Shown piece after piece: positions 51,110 to 60,753 of a stretch of 64,000 bases of DNA. Position 1 is the first letter of the stretch; the number at the start of each line of letters is the position of its first letter. The DNA lies in contig JALNWA010000004.1 of NCBI GenBank assembly GCA_023231115.1, forward strand, positions 11,289 through 75,288, written 5' to 3'. The notes under the pieces were generated by a model. It had not been told where the DNA came from and did not search any database. It was given only the letters and a program-made list of their open reading frames with translations. Origin of the DNA: Candidatus Altimarinota bacterium. Its GTDB lineage: Bacteria; Patescibacteriota; Gracilibacteria; UBA1369; LOWO2-01-FULL-3. The translations under genes were made by a program, and so were the position numbers.

Positions 51110-52969
51110 ATGGAAAAAACCAAACCTACGAAAAGATGCATTTTAACAAATAGCTTACTGCCTGTATCCGCATTGCTTCTTTTCGCATTTGCTTATTATC
51201 TGAATTTCAACACAATTCCACAAATCAAAGACCTCGGAAACCAACAATTTTTAGAAATTTTTAATACTTACGGAGTTTATTTAGGAATTTTATTAGGATT
51301 TTTATCATTGATTTTGGGTTATATTTTTTTTGGATTAAAAAAATTATTTCATTTAAGTAAATTTTCGGTCGTAAATCCAATCATTCTCGCTTTGATTTAT
51401 GCGCCATGGTATGGGCTTGGATCAGCCTTGTCAGGAGAACCAAGATACACAGACCTAGCTCGTGTTGTCCTAGATGTTTTAGTTGAACCGATTATAAATG
51501 CTTCATTATTCATGATGTTCCTTGCTGGAATTTGGCTTATGATAATCATTCTTTTAATGATAGTGCAAAAATTCAGACCAAATAAATTCACAGCAAATTT
51601 TGGAATATTGCTTTTAGCAGTATCATTTTTCTCAACAGGTTGTTTGAGTAATATTGAAGACATTGCATGTATGATTTTGCCGGACAGCGATCATTGTTAT
51701 CAGGGATCGGCTATGCAAAGCGGAAATGCTGACGATTGCGAACGCATTAAAGGTACAAAATTTAAAGACACCGGCTCAAATCCTCCGAAAGATAAATGTT
51801 TTCTAAATATTGCAGAAAATACAGGAGACCTAAATGTTTGCAAACGAATTAAAGGCGGACTGATGAGCTATACTCAAGAAGAATGTTTCTTGAATGTTGC
51901 CATAAAATTTGAAGATCCAGCAGGTTGCAAAATGTTATCCGGCGCAAGCAAAAGCGATTGTCGCGCACAACTTGGGGATAAAATCGATTCATATGATGTA
52001 ATTGCAGTCGACAATCAAATTGATGAAATTAAAAAATATTTAAAAGATGGGTCAGATCCGGAGCTTGAAAAACAGCTCAAAGGCTTGGAAGAAAAAAGAA
52101 CAAACATGATTGACGTGCTTACAACAACCAAAAAAGCCGAATACGAAAGGCAATCAGACCCAATAAATAAGGACATTATTGGGGACTATGCCATCGGAGA
52201 ATTAGACAGCGAATCAAAAGAAAAATTAATTACACTAAATGAAAGACTCAAGGCGCAAGGCGTAAAAATGACGCAAGAACAACTTAATGCATTCAAAGAT
52301 TATTATAAATTTATAAGCGATCCCGACAATGATATCGAACAAATGGATGATTCAAAATTGGTGAAAGATCGTTGGAATGAAAAATTGGGAAATGTCATGG
52401 ACAAGTTTAAAATCTGGAAATCAGGGCCAAGCGATTCAGAAGCAAAACTCGATGAACAATTGCGTTTTTACGAACGAATGCTTGAGCGACAAGCATCTAT
52501 TAACGAAGGTTTATCCGAATTCGGTGAAGACGTAAAACGAAATATGGATATGGTAAATAATGCGATTGAAGATAAAGTAAAAGATGCGGTAAAAGACAAA
52601 ATCATTGAAACAATATTCGGCGAAATAACAGGAACAACAGTTGGAGCCACAACAACTGTAATCGGTGAAGCCATAGATGTTGTAAAAGGAGAAGCCAAAT
52701 CAAAAGAATTCCGCGGACTTGTTCGAGCATACAATCTTGGCATGCAGGAAGAATTGGGAAAATTTGGCGGAGACGTTGAAAAAGCGCATGCACAGGTCGT
52801 AAAAACATTACAAACAAATGCATACGAATACGAAGACACAAACACTTTTGCAAAATACGGAAACATTTTAGAAAACAAAGATTGCGACGGAACAAACCCA
52901 CACTGCGTAAACAAAGACGTATTTTGGAAAGCTATGAAAAAATCTTTTAAATACCAAAACAACAAATAA
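51110..52969 (+). CDS. Large membrane protein with cysteine-rich lipoprotein-like and coiled-coil regions
   Basis: 619 residues. Four N-terminal helices (for example LGILLGFLSLILGYIFFGL and FMMFLAGIWLMIIILLMIV) are followed by a lipobox-like LAVSFFSTGC, then about 120 residues of Cys-rich repeats (SDHCYQGSAMQSGNADDCERI). A long helical region (EKQLKGLEEKRTNMIDVLTT, later EFGEDVKRNMDMVNNAIED) and a C-terminal globular part complete it. Not assigned to a family. It is preceded by AT-rich sequence and followed by a small basic peptide gene. Confidence 0.8.
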   Translation: MEKTKPTKRCILTNSLLPVSALLLFAFAYYLNFNTIPQIKDLGNQQFLEIFNTYGVYLGILLGFLSLILGYIFFGLKKLFHLSKFSVVNPIILALIYAPWYGLGSALSGEPRYTDLARVVLDVLVEPIINASLFMMFLAGIWLMIIILLMIVQKFRPNKFTANFGILLLAVSFFSTGCLSNIEDIACMILPDSDHCYQGSAMQSGNADDCERIKGTKFKDTGSNPPKDKCFLNIAENTGDLNVCKRIKGGLMSYTQEECFLNVAIKFEDPAGCKMLSGASKSDCRAQLGDKIDSYDVIAVDNQIDEIKKYLKDGSDPELEKQLKGLEEKRTNMIDVLTTTKKAEYERQSDPINKDIIGDYAIGELDSESKEKLITLNERLKAQGVKMTQEQLNAFKDYYKFISDPDNDIEQMDDSKLVKDRWNEKLGNVMDKFKIWKSGPSDSEAKLDEQLRFYERMLERQASINEGLSEFGEDVKRNMDMVNNAIEDKVKDAVKDKIIETIFGEITGTTVGATTTVIGEAIDVVKGEAKSKEFRGLVRAYNLGMQEELGKFGGDVEKAHAQVVKTLQTNAYEYEDTNTFAKYGNILENKDCDGTNPHCVNKDVFWKAMKKSFKYQNNK

Positions 52970-53009
52970 AGTATTATAATATACGCATTACCTCATAACT
53001 TTTATAACA

Positions 53010-53084
53010 ATGGGAAAAGGAGATAACAGAAACGCAAAAAATAAGAAAATAAAGAAGCCAAAACAGAAGAAAGATAAGAAATAA
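53010..53084 (+). CDS. 24-residue Lys-rich peptide
   Basis: Starts MGKGDNRNAKNKKIKKPKQK and ends KDKK: 24 codons plus stop, found by eye because it is below usual length limits. The MxKGxxRxxKxxKKPK pattern matches small basic peptides annotated in many bacteria, and the first residues recall bTHX, a small 30S ribosomal protein. A GC-rich terminator follows. Composition and position suggest a real gene; function is unknown. Confidence 0.6.
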   Translation: MGKGDNRNAKNKKIKKPKQKKDKK

Positions 53085-53097
53085 ATTCTTCGACTTC

Positions 53098-53130
53098 AAA
53101 AAAACCGGCCATAACAGGTCGGTTTTTTTA
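53098..53130 (+). terminator. Rho-independent terminator after the Lys-rich peptide gene
   Basis: AAACCGGCC pairs over 9 bases with GGTCGGTTT (one G-U), loop ATAACA, followed by a T-run. It ends the operon of the large membrane protein and the small peptide. Confidence 0.8.
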
Positions 53131-53147
53131 TGCAAAATAAAAATCCT

Positions 53148-53525
53148 CTACGCAATAAATCCGTAATATCCAAGAACTCCAGCTAATACCAAAGCAAAAA
53201 TTATTGCAATCCACCACATCTTCATTAAAAATTTTGTAGAGACAACCAACATTTTTGGAGCCAAAAGCAACAAAACTCCTTTGAGAAGAGAAGTCCATCC
53301 AAGAATTGTTACGATGACTGTCCAATCTTTCACCCAAATATTGTGAAAAGTTACAATTAAAAAACCTACAACCAAAGCCATAATTCCACCAAAATAAAGA
53401 AAACCGGGATTTTTAATAATATCGTCCACAGCTTTTTTAAAATATTTATAATTAAAAATCATACCAAGTCCTAAAACAGCAAGAACAACCGCAAAAATTC
53501 TCGCGATTAGTATGGACATTTCCAT
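53148..53525 (-). CDS. Small four-helix membrane protein
   Basis: 125 residues with four helices: ARIFAVVLAVLGLGMIF, LYFGGIMALVVGFLIVTF, WTVIVTILGWTSLLKGVLLL and WWIAIIFALVLAGVLGYYG. Similar proteins occur across bacteria without an assigned role; the TILGW..LLKG pattern in helix 3 is typical of that group. It lies downstream of the ABC exporter with a 74-base gap. Confidence 0.8.
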   Translation of the reverse strand: MEMSILIARIFAVVLAVLGLGMIFNYKYFKKAVDDIIKNPGFLYFGGIMALVVGFLIVTFHNIWVKDWTVIVTILGWTSLLKGVLLLLAPKMLVVSTKFLMKMWWIAIIFALVLAGVLGYYGFIA

Positions 53526-53599
53526 AGGGATGAGGGGTTAAATAAATACCAACTTCAACTATAGAACCAAAAAAAAATATCGTCAAATTCTCAAAGCTT

Positions 53600-55360
53600 T
53601 TATTCAATAAAACCCTCCACCTGACAATTCCACAATCGGGAATATACGCCTTTTTTGAGCAACAATGAATCATGTGTCCCCTCTTCAACGATTTTTCCCT
53701 TGTCCAAGACCACAATTCGATCCATTATTCGCAAAGTCGAAAGCCTATGCGCAATGGCAATAACGCTTTTATTTACCATAAGTCTCGCCAATGCGGCCTG
53801 CACAAGCACTTCACTTTCACTATCAAGCGCACTTGTAGCCTCATCCAAAACCAACACCGGAGAAGATTTCAAAAATGCCCGAGCTATCGCAATTCTTTGC
53901 CTTTGCCCTCCGGATAATCTCACTCCACGCTCACCGACTTGCGTATTATATTGATCAGGAAAAGATCTAATAAACTCATGCGCCTGCGCTTTTTTCGCAG
54001 CTTCAACCACTGCATTATCCGACGCACGCAAATTTCCATATCTGATATTTTCCAAAATTGTTCTATGGAACAACGACACATCTTGCGGCACAAAAGCGAT
54101 CTGCTTGCGCAAACTATCGCGAGTAACATCTCGAACATCATGGCCGTCCATTGTAATTGCACCACCTCCGACATCATGATTTCGAAGTAATAAATCGGTT
54201 AATGTGGTTTTTCCGGCACCGCTTACTCCAACAATTCCAACCTTCTCTCCGGCCTTAACTTCCAAAGAAAAATTATTAAACAAAACTGTTTTTCCAAATT
54301 TGAAAGAAACATCATTAAAAAATATATGCCCTTTTGATTTTGCAAGTTTTTTTGCACCGGATTTATCAACAATAGAATACGGAATAACAAGCTCATTCAA
54401 GCCCTCTTCTATTTGACTATAATCATCAATCGCATCAGTCATCCTATGTCCGATAAAAAACAAAGACTGCGTCAAATTTACCGTCATTGAAATTATCAAA
54501 ACCAAACTTCCCAATGTCGCTTGAGAATTTTTCATCGCCAATATCGCAAAAGACAACATTCCAAAAACAAAAATCGCCAATAAAACACCGCTTATCAACA
54601 AAATAAATTCCGAAGCCATCCAACTTCTCAAATGTTTTTTTCTAAAATTTTCAATAAATTCACCAACAAAAGTTAATTCATATTTATGGCTGGCATTGGC
54701 ATGTACAGTGGCAATATTCGACACAGTATCAACCATTTTTCCTTTCATTTCAGAACCTGCTTTTGCAACTGCAAAAGAAAGAGGTTGTTTTTTCTTAACA
54801 AGAAAAAAGTTGAAAGACAAAAAAACAATTATCCAAATCGCAAACAAAACACCAAGCGTTTTATCAATTGAAAAAACGATAACCACGTCAATAATCAACC
54901 CTATCAACAAAGGGTAAAACTGCCAAAGAATATTGGCGAACATATTATGAACTCCTCTCGTGGCATTCCCGATTTTGTTCACCAAAGAACCGGCAAATTT
55001 ACTATTAAAATATGATCGACTATGTTCAATAAGATATTTAAATAATTCTGAAGAAACAGTTTTTTCACTCTCGGTGACAAGACGCATTCCGGAAAAACCG
55101 CTAACCCTCCAAACACTTTCAGTAAGAAAATATAATAATGGAAAAACGATAACCCAAAACCACAAAGAACTTAAAGAACTTGCATCAAATCCGGAAGAAA
55201 CCGCATTTGTAGCGGAATCCGTAAGCTCTCTCAAAACAAGCAAAAAAGCCCCATCCAATAATTGAGCCCCCGTAACTGCAAACATGGCAATAATAGCCCA
55301 TTTACGGCTTCTTTTTGCGACAAACCACATAAATGAAACTGGTTTTTTTGGAATATTCAT
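53600..55360 (-). CDS. ABC exporter, permease-ATPase fusion (MsbA-like)
   Basis: 586 residues from the ATG at 55360. Six membrane helices (for example WAIIAMFAVTGAQLLDGAFL and SSLWFWVIVFPLLYFLTE) precede the ATPase: Walker A GVSGAGKTT, signature LSGGQRQRIAIARAFL and Walker B VLVLDEATSALD. The fused half-transporter layout is that of MsbA-type lipid or multidrug exporters that work as dimers. Substrate cannot be read from the sequence. Confidence 0.94.
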   Translation of the reverse strand: MNIPKKPVSFMWFVAKRSRKWAIIAMFAVTGAQLLDGAFLLVLRELTDSATNAVSSGFDASSLSSLWFWVIVFPLLYFLTESVWRVSGFSGMRLVTESEKTVSSELFKYLIEHSRSYFNSKFAGSLVNKIGNATRGVHNMFANILWQFYPLLIGLIIDVVIVFSIDKTLGVLFAIWIIVFLSFNFFLVKKKQPLSFAVAKAGSEMKGKMVDTVSNIATVHANASHKYELTFVGEFIENFRKKHLRSWMASEFILLISGVLLAIFVFGMLSFAILAMKNSQATLGSLVLIISMTVNLTQSLFFIGHRMTDAIDDYSQIEEGLNELVIPYSIVDKSGAKKLAKSKGHIFFNDVSFKFGKTVLFNNFSLEVKAGEKVGIVGVSGAGKTTLTDLLLRNHDVGGGAITMDGHDVRDVTRDSLRKQIAFVPQDVSLFHRTILENIRYGNLRASDNAVVEAAKKAQAHEFIRSFPDQYNTQVGERGVRLSGGQRQRIAIARAFLKSSPVLVLDEATSALDSESEVLVQAALARLMVNKSVIAIAHRLSTLRIMDRIVVLDKGKIVEEGTHDSLLLKKGVYSRLWNCQVEGFIE

Positions 55361-55530
55361 GGGACGACTATAACACAAAATTCCGCTGAAGGCAAATCGC
55401 ATCGCCACCAGCCACTGCCGACACATTTATTTGGCTTATTAAAGAGAAAAATTCCACTTCCCCCAACCCCACCCTTTGGACTGCCACAATTCAAGTGATA
55501 GCCTTCACTCCAATAATTAATAACAAACAA

Positions 55531-56622
55531 ATGCCAACAAATACAATTCCAGAAAAGACAGATACAGAACCCTTATTACCTGAAACACTCGCAAGGCCGG
55601 AACAATCAGATGTAGAAACACAAACAGCGACAATGCACGACAATTTAGTTCTGGCAGAATTAGGTTTACCAGAAGATTTCCTACCATACATAAGAAAAAT
55701 TACATCAAGCCCAAGAACACGAATCCAAGTCTCACCGGATCAAGCGGAAGCAGTAAGCATAACGGATCACACACTCCTTGGAAATAAAGTAACAACAGCA
55801 GGACTTGTAGATCTTTGCTGGGAATCAATGATTGTTGACCCTATCGCCTCTTCTGTTTGCGTTCAAGGAGAAGGAAACGCACGACAAGCAAAAGCACTTT
55901 TATGGGCATACGCTCGTTTATTAAAAACACCAACAATTCCCCGAGTTTGCGCCGTTGGAGAAAGACATTTTCCAAAGACAACATTAACTCCAATCACAGA
56001 ATCAGGAGTTGTAATAGAAGATCAACTTCCGGGAACAGCACCGCTGGAAGCCAAACTTCAAGATGCGTCGGAAGCAATCAAATATGCCAACATTTTTGAT
56101 ATGGTACTAGATACAAAAATGTTACTTGAAGGCGATATAGATGGATGCACAAATGAAGTAAAAAAAATACGAGCAGAATTAGACAAAAAAGATCCAACAA
56201 TAGAATTACGCGTAATATGTTCAACAGGGATGTTAAGAGAAATAGGAGGACTTACAAACTTTGGAGGAAATCCCGACAAATTTGTAGAGATGGCTTGTAA
56301 GGTAATCAACAACGCCGCAGAAGGGAGGGGAAAAAGATCAATAACAATGAAAACGGAAACAGGCTTCATTGCAAAACCAAATGACCCAAAAGGAGGAAAG
56401 TTTGGTGCAACAATGAAAGACGCAACACTAATGAGCAGAACTCTTTCTCCTCACGTTGGAATAAAATTATCCGGAGGAGTAAGCCTAAATAATGCACAAG
56501 AAATAATGAAAGCGGCAAAAACATATGCACCAACCAGAACACTTTATATCGGTGCAAGCGGACTTATTGGAGGTTTTGGAAAAGCATTATTACAAAGACA
56601 ACAAGACCAAGGTGCATATTAA
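55531..56622 (+). CDS. deoC: Deoxyribose-phosphate aldolase
   Basis: 363 residues from the ATG at 55531 (a GTG at 55495 is less likely). Splits 2-deoxyribose-5-phosphate into acetaldehyde and glyceraldehyde-3-phosphate, feeding deoxynucleosides into glycolysis. DeoC features: SITDHTLLG, the Schiff-base lysine in ITMKTETGFIA and the second Lys of GIKLSGGVS, with conserved GRGKRSI before. It is longer than typical DeoC because of an N-terminal extension of about 80 residues. With ADA and dCMP deaminase in the window it supports nucleoside salvage. Confidence 0.92.
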   Translation: MPTNTIPEKTDTEPLLPETLARPEQSDVETQTATMHDNLVLAELGLPEDFLPYIRKITSSPRTRIQVSPDQAEAVSITDHTLLGNKVTTAGLVDLCWESMIVDPIASSVCVQGEGNARQAKALLWAYARLLKTPTIPRVCAVGERHFPKTTLTPITESGVVIEDQLPGTAPLEAKLQDASEAIKYANIFDMVLDTKMLLEGDIDGCTNEVKKIRAELDKKDPTIELRVICSTGMLREIGGLTNFGGNPDKFVEMACKVINNAAEGRGKRSITMKTETGFIAKPNDPKGGKFGATMKDATLMSRTLSPHVGIKLSGGVSLNNAQEIMKAAKTYAPTRTLYIGASGLIGGFGKALLQRQQDQGAY

Positions 56623-56679
56623 GCTCTCTTGACTTTCTTCTTGCCGGCATCTAATGTCTAATCTTAAAAAGATACTTTT

Positions 56680-57444
56680 ATGCTAAACAAAACGGATTTA
56701 CTAAAGGAACTCGGATTGTCTGACAAGGAAGTGACAGTATTTACTGCCTCCCTGCAACATGGACAACAAACATCAAACGTAATTGCAAAAAAAACAAATC
56801 TGGCAAGAAGCACAGTAGGTTTCATATTTGAAGAATTAATAAAAAAAGGATTTGCATCAAAACAAACAAAAAATAATTCCACTTTTTATTCTGCAATAAA
56901 TCCGAAACATTTGGAACATTTAGTCTTGGACAAAATCGGAAATGCAAAAAAACTTTACTCGGATTTCAAAGAGACACTACCCTTTTTACTTAGCCTACAA
57001 AACAAATTCAGCTCAGTACCAAAAGTAAGATATTTCGAAGGAGTCGAAGGACTTTGCAGAATGTTAGATGATTTTTGCGAAAAAGATCAAACCGTTTTGT
57101 ACATTTCTGGCCACAATATGATGCACCCGAAAATAAGAAAATATACATACGAAACATATTTACCTATTTCTAATAAACACATAAACAAAAATAAAATAAT
57201 TTTAAATGATGGAAAACTTTCGAGAGAATATTCAAAAATTGCAAAAAAAGCATACGACGAATTTATATTTGTAGACGACAAAAAATGCAGGTTCACACTA
57301 ACGACGGCAATCTACGGAAACAAAGTGGCATTCTGGTCATATGACCCTTCAGACATGTCCGGAGTAATAATAGAAAATCATCTAATCGCCGACAACATGA
57401 GAAACATTTTCGGTGTCCTTAAAACTTCCTTTCTCAGAAATTGA
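56680..57444 (+). CDS. TrmB-like transcriptional regulator
   Basis: 254 residues. The N-terminal winged helix is LLKELGLSDKEVTVFTASLQ, then TSNVIAKKTNLARSTVGFIFEEL, the typical TrmB entry helix and recognition helix. The C-terminal part (VRYFEGVEGLCRMLDDFCEK) resembles the TrmB sugar/ligand-binding domain. TrmB proteins control sugar transport in archaea and some bacteria; here deoC, 57 bases upstream and in the same direction, is a possible target. Its 3' end overlaps the convergent gene by 63 bases. Confidence 0.85.
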   Translation: MLNKTDLLKELGLSDKEVTVFTASLQHGQQTSNVIAKKTNLARSTVGFIFEELIKKGFASKQTKNNSTFYSAINPKHLEHLVLDKIGNAKKLYSDFKETLPFLLSLQNKFSSVPKVRYFEGVEGLCRMLDDFCEKDQTVLYISGHNMMHPKIRKYTYETYLPISNKHINKNKIILNDGKLSREYSKIAKKAYDEFIFVDDKKCRFTLTTAIYGNKVAFWSYDPSDMSGVIIENHLIADNMRNIFGVLKTSFLRN

Positions 57445-59283
57445 ATCAGGCCCCACAGGTAATATTCCCATCAAGTGATCACGAAAATCCTTTTCAAAAC
57501 CAAGCAAAATAATACAAAGATGCTGTAAGGCAGTTGAACTATCGCATATTTCTTCGGTATACTCCCCCCCATTTTTTCGCAAAAGATCCTCCGTTTTTTC
57601 TTCCACAAATTCTTGAAAAAATTTAAGATGGGCAAAGGGTCCGCCTAAAGCACATTTCGGCTTATTGCTTCCTTTCCTTTTCTCATCCAAATAAGGCAAA
57701 ACCACACGACGCAAAACAAGATTCCTCGACTGCAAAGAAATCGGACAATAATTATCCCAATCCATTACTTCAATTCTTCTCCTTAAAAGCTCCAAATTAT
57801 CGCCAAAATCCCCATCCAATTTAAGAACCTTCGCAATTTGCCTAAGAGGCTTCATAAGCTTAAATTTTTGTTCCTCCGGCTCAACCATTCCCTCTCCAGC
57901 AAACCTAGGATTATCAAGTTCTTCAAAATAAAATTCCTCTGCAAAATCCATCATATCAATCCACCATGGATCATAAAGAAGTTCCTTTCGTTCAGGATCA
58001 AAAAGCACATACAAATCTGAAATCATCAATAAAACTTCAGTCATAATCTTTCTCTCATATTTATTTGCCAAATGACAAACAACGCCGCCAAAATATAATC
58101 CCTCAAAAAGCCATCTAAGCCTTTCTTTTGGCCCAGCTCCAGATTCCCTAAAAAACACCGGCATAAGATCTTCAATAACAACTCTAAGCTGTGGAGAAAG
58201 CTTTAAAGTATCCTCAAGTTCAGCACATTTTTCACCCACTCTTTTTTCAAAATCCCCACCATCACTATTCCCAATTTTATTTTTTGCTACAACAATTTCA
58301 CCAAGCTCGACAGACCAAGTACATTTTTTCACAAGAAAAGCAGTAGTCAAATAGACCGCTTTAGGATCAGAAAAATCAAGTTTATCAGACCCCCCCTCAA
58401 GCCCCAACAAAGTTGCAAAATATTTTCTTAAACGATCTTCTCCTCCACGTTCCAAAACTTCAATAACAGATTTATAAACATGCGAAATATTCGCAGAAAC
58501 AGCCAAAGAACCTGTTTGTTCCGGAGTATTTCCAGCAGACGCCAATCCATACGGCGAAGGATATTTATCAGGAAAAATTCTTGGAGCATCCACTTTTCCA
58601 ACTTCAATTTTTCCTCTCCAATCAGCGCATCCAAGCCTCTCACCATATTTTTCTTTTAAATATTTTACAACTTGCGCGCTTCTTTCTTCACTTCTTCCAT
58701 GCGCAATTTTCGTACCGTCATTCGACAAAATAAAAGCCAAATGTAAAACTTCATATTCCATCAAAGAATATGCCTCTTCAATTTTTTCCGCAGGCACATC
58801 GGAAAATTTTGCATACTGTAAATTTTCGCCCTTTGCACTTGGCGGAACAATTTTCCAAATTTTTTCCTGAATAAAATTATCTTCTCTTAAAATTTTTCCA
58901 ATTTCATGAGTCAAAAAATCAAAATTTTCTCTGTTCCCTTTTACAATAGAAGAGGCACGAGTCACCCCAACATCTCCACCTTGACTCATTGCAACACCTT
59001 TAAGCCTAACCTCCATTTCCTCAAGTGCAAGGTCAAAAGCCGCTTTATCCACACCACTACGCCCCAAATTTTGAACATCAAAAATAACCAAATCACCGCC
59101 ATCTTTCAAACAATCTACATATCTCAAAAGATCTATTGAAATCATAAGCCTCTCCCCCGCCTGAGATGAAGAAATTCCACCGCTTAAACCAACAATAAAA
59201 TATTTCCTATTTTTAGAAATTTTTTCAGCACCGGAATCAATTCCGGAAATATCGTCTTTATCTGAGCAATCAGGCCTTCCCAT
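57382..59283 (-). CDS. Large hypothetical protein, not recognised
   Basis: 633 residues, charged and largely helical. Near the N-terminus, KYFIVGLSGGISSSQAGERL resembles a nucleotide-binding loop but does not match a standard PP-loop (SGGxDS) or Walker A. Other conserved-looking parts are PRIFPDKYPSPYGLASAGNT and EELLYDPWWIDMMDFAEEFYF-like acidic segments. No signal peptide or membrane helix. The last 63 bases overlap the TrmB-like gene tail to tail. No function is proposed. Confidence 0.75.
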   Translation of the reverse strand: MGRPDCSDKDDISGIDSGAEKISKNRKYFIVGLSGGISSSQAGERLMISIDLLRYVDCLKDGGDLVIFDVQNLGRSGVDKAAFDLALEEMEVRLKGVAMSQGGDVGVTRASSIVKGNRENFDFLTHEIGKILREDNFIQEKIWKIVPPSAKGENLQYAKFSDVPAEKIEEAYSLMEYEVLHLAFILSNDGTKIAHGRSEERSAQVVKYLKEKYGERLGCADWRGKIEVGKVDAPRIFPDKYPSPYGLASAGNTPEQTGSLAVSANISHVYKSVIEVLERGGEDRLRKYFATLLGLEGGSDKLDFSDPKAVYLTTAFLVKKCTWSVELGEIVVAKNKIGNSDGGDFEKRVGEKCAELEDTLKLSPQLRVVIEDLMPVFFRESGAGPKERLRWLFEGLYFGGVVCHLANKYERKIMTEVLLMISDLYVLFDPERKELLYDPWWIDMMDFAEEFYFEELDNPRFAGEGMVEPEEQKFKLMKPLRQIAKVLKLDGDFGDNLELLRRRIEVMDWDNYCPISLQSRNLVLRRVVLPYLDEKRKGSNKPKCALGGPFAHLKFFQEFVEEKTEDLLRKNGGEYTEEICDSSTALQHLCIILLGFEKDFRDHLMGILPVGPDSISEKGSFKDTENVSHVVGD

Positions 59284-59418
59284 ATCAATTTGTTTAGCAA
59301 AGACGACATTTTACCATAAAAACGAAAATAATCAAGCGCTCCACGATCACTTTCAACGAAAACCCTATTCTGATATAATTCCACTCGAAAATTATTCGAC
59401 AAATAACAAAAAAATTAA

Positions 59419-60729
59419 ATGTTGGACGAAATTTACATCGGAAAAAATTCAGAACCATTTTTGAGAAATCTTGTTCAAAGACCAAACGCAAATTTAAAAA
59501 GATTAATAAAAAAAGAAGGATCTCTGGACAAAAATCTTACAACAAAATCTCGCGCAGAAGTTTTCGCGTCACTCGATAAAAGCGCTTGTGGAATAGGTTT
59601 AACAGGTGGCGGAGATTGCGCGGGAATTGCAGATTTACTTTCATCACTCGGATTAAATTTGGATCCAAAATTAACAATGCTCGGAATAAAAAACGCAGGT
59701 GCCGGACTGATTGTTGATCCAAAAGATTTCGAAAATCAATTAATAATTGTAGACACATTACTCGCTGAAGATTTCAAAGGCCAATCATCTACCCCGCTGC
59801 GTTCTGCCCGAGTTAATGCGCTAAAAGAGAATCCGGAAAATACAAAAGCAAATATTTCTCCATACAAATTTGTATACGGAACAGGCGGCGATGATCATTT
59901 GGGATTACTTTCAGAAATAGCAAAAACATTTCCACAAAAAACAGTTGTTGGAACTTTCAAAAGTATTGACGGCGACGGATGCATCAACGGGAAACCCGCA
60001 CAGATGCTGGGATTTAAAACTGCGATGAAAAAATATCAGGAAGATTTTTGGGCAATTGTTCAAAACGCATACACTCATAATCAAACACATGTAGTTGAAT
60101 TTTTCGGCAGGAAATCAGGTAAACTGCCATTTGAATCGACAAGAAAATTCCCAAATAATTTTGAAAATTTACAACGCGAAGAAAAAAGAAAAATTGAAGA
60201 ATTCCGTGACGGAATAATTATTTTGGTTCCAGAAAAACCAACATCACTCAAAAAAATTGCAGAAGAAGTTAAAAAAATAAAAGACCGCGAAGGATTTTGC
60301 GTAGTTGCGGTAGCGGAAGGATTTGTTCCTACAGACCTTGAAGAAAACGCACAAACAAGCGAAAAACAAAACATCGATTCTTTTGGAAATATCGCAAATC
60401 TTTCCGGAATTCGTCACGTAATTATTTCCGCAATTCAAAAATTTGCAGGAATAAAAAAAGTAAATGAACTTTTAGAAAATTACACAGCACGCGGAGCAAC
60501 GCCAACAAAATATGACAACGTGATGGGAGAAAAAATCGGAAAACAAATGGCAAAATTGATAAACGAAGGAACAACAGGAGGCCATGCAGTAGTCTATTTT
60601 GAAGGAGCAGATGCGGAGAAAGAAGAACCGCAAATAGTTCCATTAACAAATGTAAGCAACGAAAACACTCTGAAAAACACAGGGTTATACAACGACAAAA
60701 TGTTAAGAGAAAACGGAGTCTTCTGGTAG
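59419..60729 (+). CDS. Phosphofructokinase, probably pyrophosphate-dependent
   Basis: 436 residues. Phosphorylates fructose-6-phosphate at C1. The start motif is GIGLTGGGDCAGIADLL; then VYGTGGDDHLGLL (residues 156-159 GGDD), GTFKSIDGDG (residues 180-186) and FFGRKSGKLPF, followed by VAEGFVP. In ATP-dependent enzymes the second Asp of GGDD is Gly and the Lys before SID/TID is not conserved; the pair D plus K marks PPi-dependent members. The assignment to PPi is therefore likely but rests on these two positions. It complements the membrane pyrophosphatase. Confidence 0.9.
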   Translation: MLDEIYIGKNSEPFLRNLVQRPNANLKRLIKKEGSLDKNLTTKSRAEVFASLDKSACGIGLTGGGDCAGIADLLSSLGLNLDPKLTMLGIKNAGAGLIVDPKDFENQLIIVDTLLAEDFKGQSSTPLRSARVNALKENPENTKANISPYKFVYGTGGDDHLGLLSEIAKTFPQKTVVGTFKSIDGDGCINGKPAQMLGFKTAMKKYQEDFWAIVQNAYTHNQTHVVEFFGRKSGKLPFESTRKFPNNFENLQREEKRKIEEFRDGIIILVPEKPTSLKKIAEEVKKIKDREGFCVVAVAEGFVPTDLEENAQTSEKQNIDSFGNIANLSGIRHVIISAIQKFAGIKKVNELLENYTARGATPTKYDNVMGEKIGKQMAKLINEGTTGGHAVVYFEGADAEKEEPQIVPLTNVSNENTLKNTGLYNDKMLRENGVFW

Positions 60730-60753
60730 AATAAAAAAAATAACCATAAAAAT

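Noticed and set aside
57382..59283. Calling the unknown 633-residue protein a PP-loop ATPase
   Set aside because: SGGISSS lacks the Asp of SGGxDS and no other PP-loop features follow.
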